From positions 186,001-250,000 of the forward strand of contig JADGFI010000004.1 in NCBI GenBank assembly GCA_016743945.1: a DNA stretch of 64,000 nt, given 5' to 3'. Shown here one piece after another: positions 25,331 to 34,668 of the stretch. Position 1 is the first letter of the stretch. The number at the start of each line of letters is the position of its first letter. Both the position numbers and the translations under genes were made by a program. A model generated the notes under the pieces. The model did not search any database, was not told the origin of the DNA, and worked only from the letters and a program-made list of their open reading frames with translations. This DNA is from Desulfobacteraceae bacterium. Lineage in GTDB: Bacteria; Desulfobacterota; Desulfobacteria; Desulfobacterales; Desulfobacteraceae.

Positions 25331-27334
25331 ATGAAACAAAGATCACTGAAATTCAAACTCATTGTCGGGGGCGTTCTGGCCGCTATCATACCCGTAATGG
25401 TCGTCGGGCTGTTTTCAATCAATAAATCATCAACGGCACTTTTGTCCCTTGCAAAGGGTCAGGTCCATATGGTTGCTAAAAACATGTCTACCATGGTGGA
25501 TCTGGTCATGATGCAGGAAATCAAGTTTGCAAAGGGGCTGGCTGTTGATCCACGTATGAAGGATGCCGCCGTTAAAGTGGCCCAGGTTGGGGTGGACAGC
25601 TCCATTATGGAATTAAAGGCCCTGGACCGTTTTCTGGGAGATGCGTTTAATGAAGTTGGAAAAGATTATAATCTTTTTTTTGTCACGGATGCCCAAGGAA
25701 CCTGCATATCCGGCAGCAAGGGCGGCCTCACTCGAACAAAAAAAATATCCATAAAAAACAGGGATTATTTTCCTCTAGTCCAGAGCAGCGGAACCGTTGT
25801 CATTGGCTCACCCGTTATATCCAAGACGACAGGGCTCCCCATTACCGTGGTGGCTGTACCGCTCAAAACTGCTTCCGGTAAGTTTATCGGGATGTTCGGG
25901 ATAACGGTTAAACTGGATATCTTATCAAAGGAAATTACCCAGGTAAAATTGGGTACAACCGGTTACCCCTTTATGGTAGACAAAAAAGGGCTGACCATTG
26001 CCCATCCAAACCAAGACTATATCCTGAAACTGGACGGTACAAAACTCAATGGTATGGAATTAATTGTGGGTGATATGCTGGCTCATAAATCCGGGGTGGA
26101 CCACTATATTTTTAAAGGAGTATCTAAAATAGCGGGTTTTGCCCCGGTTTCCGCAACCGGCTGGAGCATTTGTGTGACCCAGGATGAGGCTGAATTCATG
26201 GCGCCGGTTGTTGAGATTCGAAATATGGTTCTGCTGGCCGGCGTTCTTTTCCTGGTCATCACCCTCGTGGGAATTTTCTGGTTTGTCCGGGGCATCATGG
26301 CCCAGCTGGGGCAGGATCCATCTGAAATCGCTCGGATTGCTGACAGTATTGCTAGCGGTGACCTTACCGTTGAGTTCAATTCAGACGGTAAAAAAATCAC
26401 CGGAGTCTATGGCAATATGCAAGAGATGGCCCAAAATCTGAACACCATGTTCACGGATATTACCGGGGGTGTCCAGACATTGACATCCTCTTCCACAGAA
26501 CTTTCCGCCATTTCACAGCAGATGGCCTCAGGTTCTGAGCAATCCTCTCAAAAAGCAAATAATGTGGCCACGGCGGCCGAAGAAATGGCCACCAGCATGA
26601 ACAGTGTGGCTGCGGCCACCGAACAGACCACTGCCAGTCTCCAGGTGATTGTTGCGGCGGCAGAAGAAATGTCAGTCACCATTAATGAAATTGCGAAAAA
26701 TACGGCAAAAGGAAGCCAGACCACCTCTGCGGCAGTTGAAACAGCCGGACATATTTCCAGAAAAGTGGATGATCTGGGCAAGGCTGCCTCGGAAATCTCC
26801 AAGGTTACGGAAACCATTTCAGATATTTCCGAACAGACGAATCTGTTGGCACTTAACGCCACCATAGAAGCGGCAAGAGCGGGTGAGGCTGGCAAAGGGT
26901 TTGCCGTGGTTGCCGGGGAAATCAAGGCCCTTGCCCAGCAGACCGCAGAAGCCACCCAGGAGATCGGTTCACGGATTGGGGATGTACAGGCAAGTACCCA
27001 GGAGTCTGTCTCTGCCATTGGATCCATTGTTGATATCATCAATGAGATCGATATGATTGTGACCTCTGTGGCAACGGCCATTGAAGAACAATCGGCCACC
27101 ACCCAGGAAATTTCAAACAACGTCAGCCAGGCCGCTGCCGGGGTTCAGGAAGTCAATGAAAATGTTAACCAGACATCTGCTGTGGCAGGAGAGGTTACCA
27201 AGGATGTCCACAAGGTGAGTGAAGCAGCAGAAGAGATAAATGCAGGAAGCCTTCAGGTGAATACCAGTGCGGCGGAATTGTCTAAACTGGCTGAAAATCT
27301 CAATGAAATGGTCAGCAGGTTTAAGCTAAATTAA
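25331..27334 (+). CDS. Methyl-accepting chemotaxis protein with Cache sensor
   Basis: A 667-residue transmembrane receptor. TM1 at about 8-31, a periplasmic double-Cache sensor (about 35-290, with [13 protein letters not shown] and [12 protein letters not shown]), TM2 at about 296-320, HAMP (about 320-375) and the signalling hairpin, whose tip reads [20 protein letters not shown] and continues GKGFAVVA. It ends in SRFKLN with no pentapeptide methylase tether. It lies 63 bases before the CheA-like gene and probably forms a receptor-kinase pair with it. A short copy of its last codons lies after that gene (29246-29287). Confidence 0.92.
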   Translation: MKQRSLKFKLIVGGVLAAIIPVMVVGLFSINKSSTALLSLAKGQVHMVAKNMSTMVDLVMMQEIKFAKGLAVDPRMKDAAVKVAQVGVDSSIMELKALDRFLGDAFNEVGKDYNLFFVTDAQGTCISGSKGGLTRTKKISIKNRDYFPLVQSSGTVVIGSPVISKTTGLPITVVAVPLKTASGKFIGMFGITVKLDILSKEITQVKLGTTGYPFMVDKKGLTIAHPNQDYILKLDGTKLNGMELIVGDMLAHKSGVDHYIFKGVSKIAGFAPVSATGWSICVTQDEAEFMAPVVEIRNMVLLAGVLFLVITLVGIFWFVRGIMAQLGQDPSEIARIADSIASGDLTVEFNSDGKKITGVYGNMQEMAQNLNTMFTDITGGVQTLTSSSTELSAISQQMASGSEQSSQKANNVATAAEEMATSMNSVAAATEQTTASLQVIVAAAEEMSVTINEIAKNTAKGSQTTSAAVETAGHISRKVDDLGKAASEISKVTETISDISEQTNLLALNATIEAARAGEAGKGFAVVAGEIKALAQQTAEATQEIGSRIGDVQASTQESVSAIGSIVDIINEIDMIVTSVATAIEEQSATTQEISNNVSQAAAGVQEVNENVNQTSAVAGEVTKDVHKVSEAAEEINAGSLQVNTSAAELSKLAENLNEMVSRFKLN

Positions 27335-27397
27335 AAGGGTGCGGCCTTCCGGCTGAAACAGCCGGGAGGCCTTCTAAAAATTTAAGGAATAAGCCCA

Positions 27398-29245
27398 ATG
27401 ATTGAAACAAGTTCTACAATAATTAAAAATGAAGATGTAAGTGAGAGGACAAACGCCTCCATAAGAGTAAATGTCGGGCTTTTGGACACTTTGATGACCC
27501 TTGCGGGTGAACTTGTCTTAAGCCGGAATCAGTTGCTGCAAGGAGTCAACACAGACAATACCGGTGCCACAGAGGTCGCAAGCCAGCGGATTGATATGAT
27601 TACCTCAGAACTGCAGGAAACCATCATGCGAACCCGCATGCAGCCCATGGCAAATATTTTAAATAAATTTAACCGTATTGTCAGGGATTTGTCCCAGCAA
27701 TTGGGAAAGTCCATTGAGATGGTCATTGAAGGCAAAGATGTTGAACTGGATAAAACCATTATAGAGTCTATCAGTGATCCCTTAACCCACTTGGTCAGAA
27801 ATTCGGTTGACCATGGAATTGAAACGCCCGAGGAAAGAAAGAAAGCCGGCAAGAAGCCCGCAGGTTCAATTACCCTGAGGGCATTTCATGATGCAGGCCA
27901 GGTAAATATAGTTATTTCCGATGACGGCAAAGGATTAAATCCTGAAAAAATTTGCGCCCTGGCCGTTTCAAAAGGACTGGTCAGCGAGCAGCAGACCGCC
28001 GTCATGACTGAAAAACAGAAAATGGAAATGATTTTTCTGCCGGGTTTTTCAACGGCTCCAAACATTACGGATATCTCCGGCAGAGGGGTCGGGATGGATG
28101 TGGTGGTTACAAATATTGAAAATATTGGCGGAATCATAGAGTTGGATTCAAAAACAGGGAAGGGCACAAAAATTCAAATCAAGCTGCCGCTAACCCTTGC
28201 CATCATTCCAAGTCAAATCACATCTGTCGGCAGTGATCGCTATGCCGTTCCCCAGGTTAATCTTAATGAGCTTCTAAGAATCCCCGTCGACCAGATCAAA
28301 GAAAAGATAGAAAAGGTCGGTGATGCAGATGTCGTCCGTTTGAGAGGAGAACTCTTACCCTTGCTGGATCTTTCAAAAATGCTGGAGATTGAAAAAAAGT
28401 ATGTTGATCGTCAAAAAGGGATAAAACTGTCGGATAGACGTGAAAACATTGCTGACAGGCGTTCAAAACAGATTCTTGAAAAAGGGGAAAGCACACTTGA
28501 AGAATCGATTGATTCTTCAAGCTGGCGGACAAGGAAATCTAAGGATCGAAGATCCGGTGTAAATAATGCCATAAATATTGCTGTGGTCTCTTCGGGTGCC
28601 TATAAATACGGACTTATCGTTGACCAATTGCATGATTCTGAAGAGATCGTGGTAAAGCCTGTGGGAAGGCATCTTAAAAAATGTACTGCCTTTGCCGGTG
28701 CAACAATCATGGGGGATGGCAAGGTTGCCCTTATTCTGGATATTACCAATCTTGCTCAAATGGCCGAGCTGTCAACCATGACCGAAGTAAATCAAATTGT
28801 ATCCGGGGCCGGTCAAGTGCAAACCATAAAAGAAAAGACCGCTCTTTTAACCTTTAGAAATTCAGAAACCGAATTTTTTGCAGTACCCCTGGACGGTGTG
28901 GAACGAATTGAAAGAATTCAAACCTCTGCCATTGAACAGATCGGTGAAAGCAAAGTGGTTCAATACAGAGGGGGCGCATTGACATTGTGTGAGCTGTCCC
29001 AGGTCGCTGATACAGCAGCCCTTGAGTTAAGCGAGCATCAGGAAATCATTGTTTTCAGAGTCGGCACCAGGGAACTGGGCCTAATGGTCACCCCTCCCCT
29101 GGATACGGTGGCAGTTTTTTTAAATATTGATGAGGCTACGTTGAAGCAACCGGGTATCAGCGGATCAATGATTATTAAGGATCAAACAACGCTTATCATA
29201 GATGTGGCTGAATTGGCCAGGCAGGTTCGACCTGAATGGTTTTAA
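27398..29245 (+). CDS. CheA-like kinase lacking the phosphotransfer (P1/P2) domains
   Basis: A 615-residue chemotaxis-type kinase. It begins after only about 20 residues with the dimerisation domain P3 (NVGLLDTLMTLAGELVLSRN), then the P4 ATPase (SDPLTHLVRNSVDHGIET, SDDGKGLNPEK, SGRGVGMDVV) and two CheW-like domains (about 265-460 and 470-610). The first CheW domain contains a charged insert (about 340-385, YVDRQKGIKLSDRREN onwards). There is no Hpt domain with the phosphorylatable His, so it cannot autophosphorylate in the usual way on itself. A comparable split is known for CheA3/CheA4 of Rhodobacter sphaeroides, where another protein supplies P1. The P1 donor is not visible in this window. 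Confidence 0.9.
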   Translation: MIETSSTIIKNEDVSERTNASIRVNVGLLDTLMTLAGELVLSRNQLLQGVNTDNTGATEVASQRIDMITSELQETIMRTRMQPMANILNKFNRIVRDLSQQLGKSIEMVIEGKDVELDKTIIESISDPLTHLVRNSVDHGIETPEERKKAGKKPAGSITLRAFHDAGQVNIVISDDGKGLNPEKICALAVSKGLVSEQQTAVMTEKQKMEMIFLPGFSTAPNITDISGRGVGMDVVVTNIENIGGIIELDSKTGKGTKIQIKLPLTLAIIPSQITSVGSDRYAVPQVNLNELLRIPVDQIKEKIEKVGDADVVRLRGELLPLLDLSKMLEIEKKYVDRQKGIKLSDRRENIADRRSKQILEKGESTLEESIDSSSWRTRKSKDRRSGVNNAINIAVVSSGAYKYGLIVDQLHDSEEIVVKPVGRHLKKCTAFAGATIMGDGKVALILDITNLAQMAELSTMTEVNQIVSGAGQVQTIKEKTALLTFRNSETEFFAVPLDGVERIERIQTSAIEQIGESKVVQYRGGALTLCELSQVADTAALELSEHQEIIVFRVGTRELGLMVTPPLDTVAVFLNIDEATLKQPGISGSMIIKDQTTLIIDVAELARQVRPEWF

Positions 29246-29287
29246 ATGAAAAATCTAAATGAAATGGTAGATCGTTTTAACGTTTAG
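29246..29287 (+). pseudogene. Relic of an MCP C-terminus after the CheA-like gene
   Basis: Directly after the CheA stop, the bases read MKNLNEMVDRFNV and stop. The intact MCP gene ends with [13 protein letters not shown]. This is probably the scar of a second MCP gene that once followed cheA. It is too short to be a functional receptor; the preserved frame could be chance. Confidence 0.55.
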
Positions 29288-29315
29288 ATTTAGGCGTCCC
29301 GTCTTTTTGATGGGG

Positions 29316-30767
29316 CTATTTTTTCCAAAATTCTGGGACAAAGAGAATAATAACCGTATAGATTTCTAAGCGTCCCAAGAGCATGCACCAGGCCAGGAGC
29401 CATTTGCCAAAACTTGGCAGATGAGCAAAATTTTCTGTCGGCCCCACGGTACCGAATCCCGGCCCGATATTGCCGATGCACGAGGCAACAGCTCCCAGAG
29501 CGGTCAGCATGTCAACTCCCATACCGGCAAGCAGTATACTGGATACAAAGAACAGGAGCATGTACAGGGCTAAAAATCCCATGATGGACCGCAGGACATG
29601 GTCGGGAATGACGGTGTTGTTGATTTTTACATGACTGATGCTTCGGGGGTGGATGAGTTTGAACAGTTCTTTGTAGCAATATTTAAAACAGACAATGATC
29701 CTGGCACATTTCATTCCGCCCCCGGTGGAGCCGGCAGAGGCGCCAATGAACATGCAGGCGAACAAAATAGCCTGGCTGAGGCCGGGAAATCGTTCATAAT
29801 CAGCCGTGGCAAATCCTGTGGTGGTGATGATGGACGCTACTTGAAAGAGTGAATACCGGAAGGCATCTTTAAGGGAGTCATATACAGATCCGTAGATGTC
29901 CCAGGTGATCACCAGGGTGCACAAAAGAACCAAACCTAGGAAGAATCGACATTCCGTATCTTTCCAGAATGCCAGACTCTTGCCCCGAAGCATCTGGTAA
30001 TGCAGGGAAAAATTAATACCAGCCAACAGCATAAATACCACAATTACATACTCAAAATAGGCAGAGTTATAATGGGCCACAGAGGCATTTTTGGGTGAGA
30101 ATCCGCCCGTTGGCAGGGTGGTAAGCGCATGGCAGACGGATTCAAACAAGGGCATGCCCCCGGCCAGCAAAAATAGGATCTCAATGAGGGTCATGCCGGC
30201 ATAGACCATCCATAGGATTTTGGCCGAATCACTCAAGCGGGGCGTCAACTTGTCCGGAACCGGGCTTGGAACTTCAGCCTTGTACAATTGGATTCCGCCA
30301 ACCCCTAAAAAAGGAAGAATGGCCAAAGAAAGGACAATGATGCCCATGCCCCCCAGCCATTGGATAAAGCTACGCCAAAATAATAGACTTGGGGCGGCAC
30401 CTTCAATATGGATCATCACCGATGACCCCGTGGTGGTAAACCCAGACACGGATTCAAAAAAAGCGTCTGTAAAACTTATAAATTCAGGCGAAAAATAAAA
30501 GGGCAGGGCACCGAAAAGTCCGATGGCGGTCCACCCAAGGGCCACAACGGTCATCCCTTCTTTTTGATTGATATAGGCATCCTCCTCAAACTTTCTTGAG
30601 AAAATTATCAATGCCAGACCCGCAGCCATTGTAATGGCAATGGATTTAGTGATCCCGCCATCGGCCATATCCTTAAAATAGAAACTGCATGCCAGGGGGG
30701 CTGTCATGGCCATTCCCATGAAAACAAGAAGGATGCCGATAATCCGTGAAACAAAGGGCCAGCGCAT
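29316..30767 (-). CDS. trkH: Trk potassium uptake system membrane subunit TrkH
   Basis: A 483-residue membrane protein of the TrkH/KtrB family with the four-fold P-loop layout. Selectivity-filter-type segments are visible: SVSGFTTTGSSV, HALTTLPTGGFS, ASIITTTGFATADY and VASCIGNIGPGFG. GASAGSTGGGMK also matches the family. It imports K+ together with H+ or Na+. Its ATG overlaps the trkA stop by one base (TAATG), so the pair is translationally coupled. Length is normal. The gene runs toward the CheA-like gene, with no clear terminator between them. Confidence 0.93.
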   Translation of the reverse strand: MRWPFVSRIIGILLVFMGMAMTAPLACSFYFKDMADGGITKSIAITMAAGLALIIFSRKFEEDAYINQKEGMTVVALGWTAIGLFGALPFYFSPEFISFTDAFFESVSGFTTTGSSVMIHIEGAAPSLLFWRSFIQWLGGMGIIVLSLAILPFLGVGGIQLYKAEVPSPVPDKLTPRLSDSAKILWMVYAGMTLIEILFLLAGGMPLFESVCHALTTLPTGGFSPKNASVAHYNSAYFEYVIVVFMLLAGINFSLHYQMLRGKSLAFWKDTECRFFLGLVLLCTLVITWDIYGSVYDSLKDAFRYSLFQVASIITTTGFATADYERFPGLSQAILFACMFIGASAGSTGGGMKCARIIVCFKYCYKELFKLIHPRSISHVKINNTVIPDHVLRSIMGFLALYMLLFFVSSILLAGMGVDMLTALGAVASCIGNIGPGFGTVGPTENFAHLPSFGKWLLAWCMLLGRLEIYTVIILFVPEFWKK

Positions 30768-32131
30768 TAGAAAAAATCCAGTTTGACGGTGAGCATTTTT
30801 TCAAGTTTTTTGACCGTTTGTTTTACGGCAAAGAGAATCATCCGATCTCCCGGTATCACCACACTCGTCCCTGAAGGGATCATCACCTGGCCGTTTCGCA
30901 TGATACAAACGAGAATAGATCCCTTGGGAAAGGAAATTTTTCTTAGGGGTTTGTTGGTGATATCCGAGGTTTCAAGGGCAATGGCTTCAATGAATTCTCC
31001 CCGTTCATCCAGGATGGAAATATCGGAAACGACATTTCCCTGTCTGACATCCTTGAGGATGGAACTGACCGCGGACAACCGAGGACTGACCACTTTTTCG
31101 ATGCCAATGGTGGCAAGCAGGGGATAATAACTTGCTTTTCCGATTCGGGTGATCGTGTTTTTGACCCCCAGGTTTTTGGCCAGCAAACTGACCAGAATAT
31201 TGGTTTCATCATCATTGGTTACACAGACCACCACATCGCTTTGAGCGGCATTCTCTTCTATAAAAAGTTTCTGGTCTGACCCGTCTCCATGGAGGACCAC
31301 TGTTTTATGCATTTGTTCTGAAAGGTCATGGCACCGTTGGCGGTCGGATTCAATAATTTTTGTCTTTACCCCGTCTTGTTCAAGTCTTTTCGCCAGTCTG
31401 GCACCAATGCGTCCGCCCCCGATGATCAGGGCCCTTTGGATGGGGTGGCTTTGTATGCCAAACAGTTTTAAGGTTTTTTCAAGTTTTTGGGCTTCACAGA
31501 TAAAATAGACCAGGTCTTTGGATTCAATTGTGTGGCTTCCCCTGGGGACAATCACCTCATTGTTACGGATGATGGCGGCAATCAAGGGTCTGTCTTCGCC
31601 AAATTTATCATGAAAATCAATCAGGCGCATCCCGACAATGGGGCATAGGGTGTTCAGGCGGATACCCACATATTTGACCTTTCCATCCACAAAATTACCG
31701 ATATCCTGGGCACCGGGAACATCCATGAGTTTTCGGATGGTATTTACCACCTCAATTTCAGGGTTTATCACGGTATCAATAAGGGGAATTTGATTTTTAA
31801 AACTGTCATGGTAGGCATCAAAGTCTGAATCCCTGATTCGGGCAAGTTTTTTGGTGGTTGGCGATAAAATATTGGTGATCAGGCAGGCCACAAGATTAAT
31901 TTCATCAGAGTCAGTGACTGCCAGGAGAATATCCGCATCCTTAATTCCCGCCTCCAGAAGAACCCTGGGACTGCTGCCGGAACCGGTGATAACCTGAACG
32001 TCCAGATCATCGGAGATACGCCGACAGGCATCGATGTTTTGGTCAATGATGATCACCTGCTTATTTTCAGAAGCCAGCCGTTTGGCGATATTGTGTCCGA
32101 CTTCTCCTGCACCAACAATAATTATTTTCAA
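30767..32131 (-). CDS. trkA: Trk potassium uptake system regulatory subunit TrkA
   Basis: A 454-residue peripheral protein with two RCK (TrkA-N plus TrkA-C) halves. The first NAD-binding loop is IIVGAGEVGHNIA near the start, the second IIGGGRIGARLA at about 238. TrkA gates TrkH in response to bound nucleotides, classically NAD(H) or ATP/ADP. It is the first gene of the two-gene minus-strand operon. Upstream, 32132-32414 separates it from a divergent kinase gene and should hold both promoters; I see no clear motif there beyond AT-rich sequence. Confidence 0.94.
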   Translation of the reverse strand: MKIIIVGAGEVGHNIAKRLASENKQVIIIDQNIDACRRISDDLDVQVITGSGSSPRVLLEAGIKDADILLAVTDSDEINLVACLITNILSPTTKKLARIRDSDFDAYHDSFKNQIPLIDTVINPEIEVVNTIRKLMDVPGAQDIGNFVDGKVKYVGIRLNTLCPIVGMRLIDFHDKFGEDRPLIAAIIRNNEVIVPRGSHTIESKDLVYFICEAQKLEKTLKLFGIQSHPIQRALIIGGGRIGARLAKRLEQDGVKTKIIESDRQRCHDLSEQMHKTVVLHGDGSDQKLFIEENAAQSDVVVCVTNDDETNILVSLLAKNLGVKNTITRIGKASYYPLLATIGIEKVVSPRLSAVSSILKDVRQGNVVSDISILDERGEFIEAIALETSDITNKPLRKISFPKGSILVCIMRNGQVMIPSGTSVVIPGDRMILFAVKQTVKKLEKMLTVKLDFF

Positions 32132-32414
32132 CTGCCTTCTCCTGCCATAATTGATAAAATCTTGCGGGAACTTACTAAATCATGAAAAGACTGTCAATCA
32201 TCGCCTTTTTTTTGGGCCGATCATATTTTACAGGTTGAAAAAAAAACAGACACCCTGTGTGGTGATTTTTCAATGTGTAATAGTATATAAAAATTATATT
32301 CATTCATTATTACAGCTGGTTATGCTTTTAACCTCTGCCAAATGCTTAACGGCATCATAGTTGCTATCCCTCTTTTGTAGACCAAAGGACTATTAAGTCA
32401 ATTTAAGGGGTTCG

Positions 32415-34160
32415 ATGATGATGGGTAAAAGAAATTTGAAGCAAACCAAAAAAGGGGAACAGGTGAAACGATCCATTTTAACCAATATGATCGTCGTTCC
32501 GTTTATTCCGTTTATATTGGCCATCGGGGTCAGTTTTTATTATTTCACCATAACGATTGAGACCAATACAGCCAGCAATTTAGAGAGGACAGTGGAAGAT
32601 CATCGGGATATGATTGAGTCTTTTTTAATGGAACGTACCTCTGATCTTGAATTTATTACAGACACCACCCGTTTTGAAGAAATGAATCAACGAGAATCCC
32701 TTAACACACTATTTGAAAAACTTAAAAAACGGTCCACTGCATTTATTGATCTGGGCCTTTTTGATTCCTGTGGGGTTCATGTAAATTATGCCGGAGCGTA
32801 TCCCTTGAAAGGCAAGCACTATCAAGATGCCGTATGGTTCAAAGAGGTGATGAAAAATGGCACCTACATCAGTGATATCTTTTTGGGATACAGAAATTAT
32901 CCCCATTTTGTAATTGCCGTGAGAAAGGGAACAGGGGACAACGCCTGGGCACTGAGGGCCACCATAGATACCCAGTACTTTGACAGATTGGTATCAAAGG
33001 TTCGGATTGGACGGACAGGGGAATCCTATATCCTCAACAATAAAGGGATATCACAAACCAACAGACGTTCCAATGATATCAGGGTCATGGAAAATGACCC
33101 TGAATATCTGAATTTCCCCCCCCTCAAAGACCACATTCAATCTTTTATTAAATCTGATTCGGATAAGAATATTTATCTATATGCGACAGCCGGGCTTAAA
33201 AATAATGAATGGCTTCTGGTGGTCCGGCAGGAAAAAGAGGATGCCTATAAATCCCTTTACTCAGCTTTATACATCAGTTTGATCATTATGGTCATTGGTG
33301 GGGCGGTTATCATTGTCCTGGCCGTGTATATGACAGGCCGTATCCTTAAACGCATCGAACAATTGGGACAGGAAAAACAAAGCCTGGGAAACCAGCTGAT
33401 CCGGGCCGCCCAATTGGCAGAAATCGGAGAAATGGCCGCAGGTTTCGCCCATGAAATAAACAATCCCCTTCAGATAATTAAAAGCGAACAGGCATTGATT
33501 GAAATCTTGTTGGAAGAGATTGGAAAATTTGATGAACATGCCAATGCTGCCAATGAGGCAAAGGATACCGATGAGGAAAATGCTGCCATGGACGAAATTG
33601 AGGCATCTTTGGACCAGATAAAACTTCAGGTGAACCGATGTGCAGACATCACCCACGCCATTTTAAAATTTGGCCGGAAAAATGAGACAAGACAGCAACG
33701 ATTGATTCCCTCCCAGATCATACCTGAGATTATTTATATGATTGAGAAAAAAGCCAAGGTTGGCGGCATTGATATCCTAAAGGATATTTCACAAGATTCT
33801 ACGGCTTTCATGGGGGATCCTTCCCAATTCCAGCAAGTTCTGCTGAACCTTTTTAACAATGCTTTGGATACCATAACAGAACGTCATGGCGTATCAGGGG
33901 GCGTACTGAGCATCACTTCTTTTCAAAAGAATGAGCATTGGCTTGTCATCCTGATACGAGACAATGGAACCGGTATACGTCCTGAAAATATGGGCAAAAT
34001 ATTTTCTCCGTTTTTTACTACCAAACCTGTGGGCAAGGGAACCGGACTCGGGCTTTCTGTTTGTTACGGGATTATAGAAAGCGTTGGCGGAACCATGGAA
34101 GTTAAAAGTGAACCCAATGCCGGCACCACTTTTGTGATCAGTCTGCCGGCTGTAAATTAA
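32415..34160 (+). CDS. Membrane sensor histidine kinase with Cache domain
   Basis: A 581-residue kinase. TM1 lies at about 25-45, a periplasmic double-Cache-type sensor at about 48-280 (GLFDSCGVHVNYAG, YISDIFLGYRNYPHFVIAV, NNEWLLVVRQE), TM2 at about 285-308, then a short coil and kinase core with His346 in AAGFAHEINNPLQI, N-box LLNLFNNALDT, glycine boxes RDNGTGIRPE and GKGTGLGLSV. An acidic insert (about 370-400) interrupts the dimerisation helices. The receiver gene follows after 24 bases and is the obvious partner. With the next gene being an anion transporter, the sensor may detect its substrate; this is inferred. Confidence 0.9.
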   Translation: MMMGKRNLKQTKKGEQVKRSILTNMIVVPFIPFILAIGVSFYYFTITIETNTASNLERTVEDHRDMIESFLMERTSDLEFITDTTRFEEMNQRESLNTLFEKLKKRSTAFIDLGLFDSCGVHVNYAGAYPLKGKHYQDAVWFKEVMKNGTYISDIFLGYRNYPHFVIAVRKGTGDNAWALRATIDTQYFDRLVSKVRIGRTGESYILNNKGISQTNRRSNDIRVMENDPEYLNFPPLKDHIQSFIKSDSDKNIYLYATAGLKNNEWLLVVRQEKEDAYKSLYSALYISLIIMVIGGAVIIVLAVYMTGRILKRIEQLGQEKQSLGNQLIRAAQLAEIGEMAAGFAHEINNPLQIIKSEQALIEILLEEIGKFDEHANAANEAKDTDEENAAMDEIEASLDQIKLQVNRCADITHAILKFGRKNETRQQRLIPSQIIPEIIYMIEKKAKVGGIDILKDISQDSTAFMGDPSQFQQVLLNLFNNALDTITERHGVSGGVLSITSFQKNEHWLVILIRDNGTGIRPENMGKIFSPFFTTKPVGKGTGLGLSVCYGIIESVGGTMEVKSEPNAGTTFVISLPAVN

Positions 34161-34184
34161 CGATAATCTGAAGGAGGTAAAGTT

Positions 34185-34637
34185 TTGGAAAAAATGAAGA
34201 TGATGCTGGTTGATGATGAGGAACGATATCTTATGACAACCCAAAAATTGCTTGAACGAAAGGGGGTTGAGGTGTTGATCGCCCCGGGCGGAAAAGAGGC
34301 CCTTGACCTGTTGAAACTTCAAAATATTCATGTGGTCGTTTTAGATGTCAAGATGCCGGGGATGGACGGTAACGAAACCTTGAAGGCCATCAAAGCGCTT
34401 TACCCGTTGGTGGAAGTGATTATGCTGACGGGTCATGCCACGGTGGACTCGGCCATTGACGGTTTGAAATCGGGTGCCTGTGATTATCTCATGAAGCCTG
34501 CGGATATTGATGAAATTTTAGAAAAGGCCATGGTGGCATTTGAACGGCGACAGCGGTTGGAAGAAAAAATCAGAATTGCCCAATCAAAAAAATACATGAG
34601 ATCCCCCCGGGAAATCCTCAAAAACGATAATGAATAG
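34185..34637 (+). CDS. Single-domain response regulator of the DASS transporter operon
   Basis: A 150-residue receiver (LVDDEERYL, phospho-acceptor Asp54 in VLDVKMPGMDG, switch LTGHAT, Lys in MKPADI) with a short charged tail. I use the TTG at 34185 because GAAGGAGG lies 7 bases upstream; an in-frame ATG follows three codons later. It stands between the Cache kinase and the DASS transporter. With no DNA-binding domain, it more likely acts on a protein, perhaps the transporter or the receiver-CBS protein downstream. Confidence 0.88.
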   Translation: MEKMKMMLVDDEERYLMTTQKLLERKGVEVLIAPGGKEALDLLKLQNIHVVVLDVKMPGMDGNETLKAIKALYPLVEVIMLTGHATVDSAIDGLKSGACDYLMKPADIDEILEKAMVAFERRQRLEEKIRIAQSKKYMRSPREILKNDNE

Positions 34638-34668
34638 AATTTGATTAATTCATAATGGAGAGTGAAAC

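Noticed and set aside
26548..27120. 190-codon antisense frame in the MCP gene
   Set aside because: It mirrors the repetitive Ala-rich signalling hairpin on the other strand and has no independent support.
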